The notes beneath the pieces were generated by a model. That model was given only the letters and a program-made list of their open reading frames with translations. It did no database searches and was not told where the DNA came from. Below, piece after piece: positions 59,158 through 63,204 of a DNA stretch of 63,204 nt. Position 1 is the stretch's first letter. Each line of letters opens with the position of its first letter. The position numbers and the translations under genes were made by a program. Source of the stretch: Chlamydiota bacterium (lineage in GTDB: Bacteria > Chlamydiota > Chlamydiia > Chlamydiales > SM23-39); NCBI GenBank assembly GCA_013285585.1, contig JABDHH010000005.1:1-63204 (forward strand), in the 5' to 3' direction.

Positions 59158-59979
59158 ATGCCTAAAACATTTCGACCTATTACTCCCGGGCAGCGAAAAC
59201 TAGTCCTGCCAGTTCTTTTGGAACTTGATCCATCAGAGAAGCCGGCTCCTAAGGCGCTTCTTATCGCAAAGAGACGGACCAACGGACGAAATCACCACGG
59301 TCATATTACCGTTCGCCATAAAGGCGGCGGCCATAAAAAAATGTTCCGAGTGATCGATTTCAAACGCGACAAGGAAAACATTCCGGCAAAGGTGGCTTCA
59401 GTCGAGTATGATCCCAACCGTTCCGCTTTGATAGCTCTCCTTCATTATCGCGATGGAGAAAAGCGCTATATCATAGCCCCGCAAGGCATTAAAGTCGGCG
59501 ACATGGTGTCGACGAGCGACGAACCGATATTCCAAATCGGTTCATGCATGAGATTGAAGTTCATGCCTCTCGGATCTGTGATCCACAACGTTGAATTGTA
59601 TCCAGGTAGAGGAGCTAAACTCGTTCGTTCAGCAGGTCTTTCTGCGCAGCTGCTCGCTAGAAGCAATGGCTATGCAACTGTTAGAATGCCCTCAGGAGAA
59701 GTTCGTCTGATCAATGAGAACTGCCGCGCGACGTTTGGCGCAGTTTCGAATGCAGAGCATAATTTGCGTGTTATAGGCAAAGCTGGGCGCTCGCGATGGA
59801 TGGGCATTAGGCCAACTGTCCGAGGCGTACATATGAACCCTGTCGATCACCCGCACGGAGGCGGCGAGGGTCGAGGCAAAGGAAATCACCCTCAGTCACC
59901 ATGGGGTCAATTTGCGAAAGGATATAGAACTCGTTCGCCGAAGAAAACGAGAAAATGGGTCGTAAAGGAACGTAGGTAA
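59158..59979 (+). CDS. rplB: 50S ribosomal protein L2
   Basis: L2 supports the peptidyl transferase centre. The 273-residue protein has [19 protein letters not shown] and the universally conserved [16 protein letters not shown] near residue 223, with the key His. Confidence 0.98.
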   Translation: MPKTFRPITPGQRKLVLPVLLELDPSEKPAPKALLIAKRRTNGRNHHGHITVRHKGGGHKKMFRVIDFKRDKENIPAKVASVEYDPNRSALIALLHYRDGEKRYIIAPQGIKVGDMVSTSDEPIFQIGSCMRLKFMPLGSVIHNVELYPGRGAKLVRSAGLSAQLLARSNGYATVRMPSGEVRLINENCRATFGAVSNAEHNLRVIGKAGRSRWMGIRPTVRGVHMNPVDHPHGGGEGRGKGNHPQSPWGQFAKGYRTRSPKKTRKWVVKERR

Positions 59980-59983
59980 CATC

Positions 59984-60286
59984 ATGGGAAGATCGCTGAA
60001 GAAAGGTCCTTTTGTTGACCATCACTTGATGGCGAAGGTTCTTAAAAGTCAAAAAGAAGGCGCGAAAAAGGTCATTAAAACATGGTCGCGCAGATCGATG
60101 ATCCTGCCTGATATGGTAGGACATACGTTCGATGTGCATAACGGTAAGAAATTTGTGTCCGTTTATGTTTCAGAAAACATGGTTGGCCACAAATTAGGAG
60201 AGTTTTCTCCAACGCGTCAATTCAAAGGGCATCCGAAAAAGACCGCAGCGGCAGCAGCAGCTCCTCAACAAGCAGCTGGAGGGTAA
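59984..60286 (+). CDS. rpsS: 30S ribosomal protein S19
   Basis: S19 contacts S13 in the small-subunit head. [15 protein letters not shown] and [16 protein letters not shown] are diagnostic. At 100 residues it has an Ala/Gln-rich C-terminal extension of about 12 residues. Confidence 0.97.
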   Translation: MGRSLKKGPFVDHHLMAKVLKSQKEGAKKVIKTWSRRSMILPDMVGHTFDVHNGKKFVSVYVSENMVGHKLGEFSPTRQFKGHPKKTAAAAAAPQQAAGG

Positions 60287-60289
60287 ACT

Positions 60290-60628
60290 ATGCAAATGGC
60301 AAAGGCAATTACGAGATATGTGCGTATTTCTCCCCGGAAGGCTAGATATGCAGCTGGTTTGATTCGAGGTTTAAGTGTAGAAAAGGCATCTTTACAGCTC
60401 GCATATTCAAAACTGAGAGGCGGACGTTTGTTGAAGAAAACGCTTGATAGCGCTGTGGCAAATGCAGAGACGCAGCTTGATGCGCGCCGCACTGAACTGA
60501 AAATCCACGAAGTGCGTGTCGATCCAGGCCCAATTTTAAGACGTGCAAAAGCGCGTAGCCGCGGTTCGTCCGTCCCTGTTAACAAGAGGACGAGCCACTT
60601 TACAATCATTGTATCCAAAGAGAGTTAG
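60290..60628 (+). CDS. rplV: 50S ribosomal protein L22
   Basis: L22 reaches into the exit tunnel; changes in its loop affect macrolides. The 112-residue protein has VRISPRKARYAAGLIRG at the N-terminus and the tunnel hairpin GPILRRAKARSRG. Starts at ATG 60290; the second ATG (codon 3) is an alternative. Confidence 0.96.
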   Translation: MQMAKAITRYVRISPRKARYAAGLIRGLSVEKASLQLAYSKLRGGRLLKKTLDSAVANAETQLDARRTELKIHEVRVDPGPILRRAKARSRGSSVPVNKRTSHFTIIVSKES

Positions 60629-60635
60629 AGGAGAC

Positions 60636-61292
60636 ATGGGACAAAAAGTATCGCCGATTGGATTTCGACTAGTTCGCCGCAAGCGCTGGTTATCGAATTG
60701 GTTTGCGAATAAACAAGAGTTCGGCAACTTGATCGGTGAAGACCGAAAAATTAGACAACACCTATTGCCGAAGAGCGCATGCCAAGGGGCATCCCGTTTT
60801 CAAATTAAACGGATGAGCGGGAAAATCGAGGTAACGATTGTCACGGCTCGGCCAGGCCTGGTTATCGGCAAAAAAGGCGCCGAAATCGATGTTCTTAAAA
60901 ATGAGTTAAGAAATTTAACAGGCAAAGAAGTCTGGATTGAGGTCGAGGAAATCAAACGCCCTGACCTCGATGCAAAGCTCGTCGCGGACGGCATTGCAAA
61001 GCAGCTCGAGAGGAGGATCCCCTTCCGACGCGTTTTAAAAAAAGCCATGCAGATTTCGATGGATGCAGGGGCTGCGGGAATCAAAGTCCAAATTTCCGGC
61101 AGGATCGGCGGCGCTGAAATTGCTCGCATAGAATGGTATAAAGAAGGAAGGATTCCTCTTCATACCTTGCGCGCGGATATCGATTATGCCCAAGGGCGAG
61201 CTGAAACTACGTACGGTTCGATCGGCGTAAAAGTTTGGATCAATCGGGGCGAAGACGTACTGCTGCCCGTTAAAACTGCCGTAGGGAGTTAG
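60636..61292 (+). CDS. rpsC: 30S ribosomal protein S3
   Basis: S3 guards mRNA entry. From ATG 60636 (GAGGAG upstream) it is 218 residues, with [15 protein letters not shown] domain [13 protein letters not shown] and the C-terminal [30 protein letters not shown] region. An in-frame extension upstream overlaps rplV and is rejected. Confidence 0.97.
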   Translation: MGQKVSPIGFRLVRRKRWLSNWFANKQEFGNLIGEDRKIRQHLLPKSACQGASRFQIKRMSGKIEVTIVTARPGLVIGKKGAEIDVLKNELRNLTGKEVWIEVEEIKRPDLDAKLVADGIAKQLERRIPFRRVLKKAMQISMDAGAAGIKVQISGRIGGAEIARIEWYKEGRIPLHTLRADIDYAQGRAETTYGSIGVKVWINRGEDVLLPVKTAVGS

Positions 61293-61294
61293 TC

Positions 61295-61714
61295 ATGTCG
61301 CTGAGTCCAAAGAAATCAAAGTTTAGGAAGCAACAAAAAGGCCATATGACTGGCCTGTCAAAGGCTGGAAACTTCGTCGAATTCGGTGAATTCGGAATGC
61401 AGGCGCTGGATCGCTGCTGGATCACAGCTCAGCAAATCGAAGCATGCCGCGTTACGATCAGCCGTACGTTTAGCAGAAAAGGGCAAGTGTGGATCCGAAT
61501 TTTCCCAGATAAACCGGTTTCGAAAAAGCCGGCGGAAACACGGATGGGTACGGGTAAAGGAGCTGTTGACCACTATGTGGCGACAGTTAGACCGGGAAGA
61601 ATCTTGTTCGAAGTTGGCGGGGTTACGCGTGAAGAAGCTCAAACCGCTCTGCGTTTGGCAGCGGCGAAGCTCCCTCTCAAAACGAAATTTGTCGATCGAG
61701 TCGAGAAGGTATAG
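61295..61714 (+). CDS. rplP: 50S ribosomal protein L16
   Basis: L16 helps place tRNA in the A and P sites. The 139-residue protein has [12 protein letters not shown], the [27 protein letters not shown] core, and the [19 protein letters not shown] motif. Confidence 0.97.
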   Translation: MSLSPKKSKFRKQQKGHMTGLSKAGNFVEFGEFGMQALDRCWITAQQIEACRVTISRTFSRKGQVWIRIFPDKPVSKKPAETRMGTGKGAVDHYVATVRPGRILFEVGGVTREEAQTALRLAAAKLPLKTKFVDRVEKV

Positions 61715-61716
61715 GC

Positions 61717-61944
61717 ATGGCAACTAAGAAAAAAACAAAACTAGAGAACGATCACTCGGTCAAATCGCTCAAAGAAGCGATAGCTCAATTCGATCGAGAG
61801 ATATTTGTGATTCGCAACGAACTTGCATGGAATAGGAAGCTTGAAAAACCTCATCGTTTGAGAGAAAAGCGAAAAGAAAAAGCTCGAGCATTAACTATGT
61901 TGACCATGAAAGAACGGTCTCAAGCAAAAGTGAAGGAGGCCTAA
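61717..61944 (+). CDS. rpmC: 50S ribosomal protein L29
   Basis: L29 sits beside L23 at the tunnel exit. The 75-residue, highly charged helical protein has the [23 protein letters not shown] pattern of the family, with a longer N-terminus than usual. Two bp after rplP. Confidence 0.9.
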   Translation: MATKKKTKLENDHSVKSLKEAIAQFDREIFVIRNELAWNRKLEKPHRLREKRKEKARALTMLTMKERSQAKVKEA

Positions 61945-61945
61945 G

Positions 61946-62203
61946 ATGGAGCCAAAAGCGAAGCAACGTGGAAAGCGAAAAGAGAATGTTGGAATTGTCG
62001 TTTCTAACAAAATGGACAAGACAGTGGCCGTTGAAGTCACCCGCAAGATGCGACATCCCCGTTACCAAAAGGTTTTTGAGCGAACGAAAAAGTATTATGC
62101 GCATGACGAAAGCGATTCTCTCGCAATCGGTCAAAAAGTACGCATCGTTGAAACAAGACCGCTTTCCAAGCTAAAGCGGTGGCGCGTCGTCGAGGCAATA
62201 TAG
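61946..62203 (+). CDS. rpsQ: 30S ribosomal protein S17
   Basis: S17 is a primary rRNA-binding OB-fold protein. [16 protein letters not shown] and [20 protein letters not shown] are diagnostic; 85 residues, one bp after rpmC. Confidence 0.96.
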   Translation: MEPKAKQRGKRKENVGIVVSNKMDKTVAVEVTRKMRHPRYQKVFERTKKYYAHDESDSLAIGQKVRIVETRPLSKLKRWRVVEAI

Positions 62204-62212
62204 GAAGAAGAT

Positions 62213-62581
62213 ATGATTCAGCAAGAAACCGATCTTGAAGTAGCCGATAACACTGGAGCAAAGCGGGTACGGTGTTTTAAAGTCCTCGGAGGATCCCGCA
62301 AGCGATATGCTTATGTCGGAGACATCATTGTCTGTTCGATTAAAGAAGCTGATCCGAAAGGGGCAGTGAAAAAAGGCGAAGTCGTAAAGGCAGTAGTGGT
62401 CAGGACGAAAGGATATATTCGTAGATCGGATGGTTCTTGTCTGAGGTTTTATGACAATAGCTGTGTGATCATCGACGATAAGAATAACCCGCGCGGAACC
62501 CGGATTTTCGGGCCAATCGCGAGAGAAGTGAGAGATGGCGGTTTCGTCAAGATCAGTTCGTTAGCACCAGAGGTAATTTAG
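62213..62581 (+). CDS. rplN: 50S ribosomal protein L14
   Basis: L14 forms an intersubunit bridge. [19 protein letters not shown], the [20 protein letters not shown] core and [13 protein letters not shown] are typical; 122 residues. Confidence 0.97.
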   Translation: MIQQETDLEVADNTGAKRVRCFKVLGGSRKRYAYVGDIIVCSIKEADPKGAVKKGEVVKAVVVRTKGYIRRSDGSCLRFYDNSCVIIDDKNNPRGTRIFGPIAREVRDGGFVKISSLAPEVI

Positions 62582-62583
62582 CA

Positions 62584-62919
62584 ATGAGCAAATGGATACG
62601 AAGAGGAGACCAGGTAAAGGTCATAGCAGGAAACGATAAAGGGAAAGCAGGCGAAGTCCTCGGTCGCGAAGAAGACCGTGTTTTGATCAAAGGCGTAAAT
62701 ATCCGGAAAAAGCATTTAAAAAGAACAGAACGCAGCCAAGGGGCAAGGATCGTTGAGATGGAAATCCCAATTCATGTATCCAATGTCGCTCTCTGTGATA
62801 AAGAAGGCAATCTGTTGAAGGTGCGAGTCCGACAGGAAAAAAATGGTGGAGAACGAGAGCTCGTTTTTAAAGCGGGAGCTAAAGAGACGCTATACCGAGC
62901 TGTGAAGAAACCAGCATAA
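62584..62919 (+). CDS. rplX: 50S ribosomal protein L24
   Basis: L24 is an assembly initiator with a KOW motif, here GDQVKVIAGNDKGKAGEVL. GVNIRKKHLKRTERSQGARIV fits the family. 111 residues; the next gene begins 13 bp on. Confidence 0.95.
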   Translation: MSKWIRRGDQVKVIAGNDKGKAGEVLGREEDRVLIKGVNIRKKHLKRTERSQGARIVEMEIPIHVSNVALCDKEGNLLKVRVRQEKNGGERELVFKAGAKETLYRAVKKPA

Positions 62920-62932
62920 GAGAATAGGAATC

Positions 62933-63204
62933 ATGTCAAGATTGTACAAAAAATTTAAGGAAGAGATCGTTCCAGAGCTTAAGACGCGGCATCCTGAACG
63001 GAATGTTATGTCTTTTCCATCCCTGAAGAAAATAGTGATCAGTATGGGACTCGGAGATGCGCTGAAAGATAAAAACGCGCTTCAGGAGCACAGCGAAGAG
63101 CTCTCTCTCCTTTCAGGTCAAAAACCGATTGTGACACGCGCAAAGAAAGCCATATCGAATTTTAAGCTGAGAGAAGAGCAGCCTGTTGGGCTGATGGTGA
63201 CTCT
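62933..63204 (+). CDS. rplE: 50S ribosomal protein L5 (5' part, cut by window end)
   Basis: From ATG 62933 (AGAATAGG upstream) 90 codons are visible. RLYKKFKEEIVPEL, KIVISMGLGDALKDK and QKPIVTRAKKAISNFKLREEQPVGL identify L5, which binds 5S rRNA. The gene continues beyond the window. Confidence 0.96.
   Translation, partial: MSRLYKKFKEEIVPELKTRHPERNVMSFPSLKKIVISMGLGDALKDKNALQEHSEELSLLSGQKPIVTRAKKAISNFKLREEQPVGLMVT

Noticed and set aside
1-63204. CRISPR array, rRNA genes or an origin of replication
   Set aside because: No regularly spaced short repeats, no rRNA sequence and no dnaA-box cluster were seen. The dispersed palindromes are not CRISPR-like.

Overview
The window is chromosomal DNA from a member of the phylum Chlamydiae, most likely an environmental, amoeba-associated lineage (order Parachlamydiales; a Waddlia-like organism would fit, but I cannot fix the genus without a search). 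The evidence is gene content and order. There is a Euo-type regulator, a fused SecDF, a MurA with Asp at the catalytic Cys position, an UhpC-type sugar-phosphate transporter, and several blocks in the order known from Chlamydia trachomatis. These blocks are trxA/trmL/mip/hisS/uhpC/dnaE/bamD-like/lptE-like/rsbW/CT550-like/dacF, and lnt/lpxC/fabZ/lpxA/fmt/[Cap1 position]/rplC onward. Unlike C. trachomatis it carries purA, many non-coding palindromic repeats and several orphan genes.

Layout. 1-5.1 kb: murA-epmB, a small membrane protein, and an ATP-grasp protein with secreted MsrBA. 5.1-9.7 kb: ispF, an outer-membrane protein, a decayed region cut by two repeats, a nucleoside phosphorylase, a CysJ-like flavoprotein reductase and a 43-residue lipoprotein. 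9.7-21.4 kb: gltX, the tail-specific protease, euo, recJ and secDF. 21.4-28 kb: purA-uppS-cdsA-cmk/plsC as a tightly coupled operon (cmk and plsC are one reading frame), a secreted protein, thiamine pyrophosphokinase and tRNA-Leu. 28-37.7 kb: trxA, DUF2905, trmL, mip, hisS, a hypothetical protein, a tiny basic Met-rich protein, uhpC and dnaE. 37.7-42.2 kb: an AT-rich island of three unrelated orphan genes, each with its own strong promoter and a C-terminal hydrophobic pair, separated by repeats. 42.2-50 kb: envelope assembly (BamD-like, LptE-like), rsbW, dacF, ksgA, a SurA-like chaperone and an rRNA methyltransferase. 50-55.5 kb: doxX, lnt, lpxC-fabZ-lpxA and fmt. 55.7-57.2 kb: an Inc-like gene in the Cap1 position and an SLBB protein. 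57.5 kb to the end: the S10/spc ribosomal protein operon without rpsJ, cut off inside rplE.

The strongest novelty is a set of palindromic, MITE-like elements (about 15 copies or fragments, at least four families). Family A is 160 bp with a 3-bp TWA target duplication. Several insertions sit exactly on a TAA stop codon, so the duplication rebuilds the stop. One element of another family (4-bp duplication) lies in frame inside the signal peptide of dacF: removing 171 bp restores a perfect signal sequence. Two others flank rsbW and supply its ribosome-binding site and its stop codon. Reduced forms that keep little but the terminal repeats are also present. Functionally the genes cover peptidoglycan, lipid A and lipoprotein biogenesis, outer-membrane assembly, phospholipid synthesis, translation and host-metabolite import, plus candidate host-interaction proteins.
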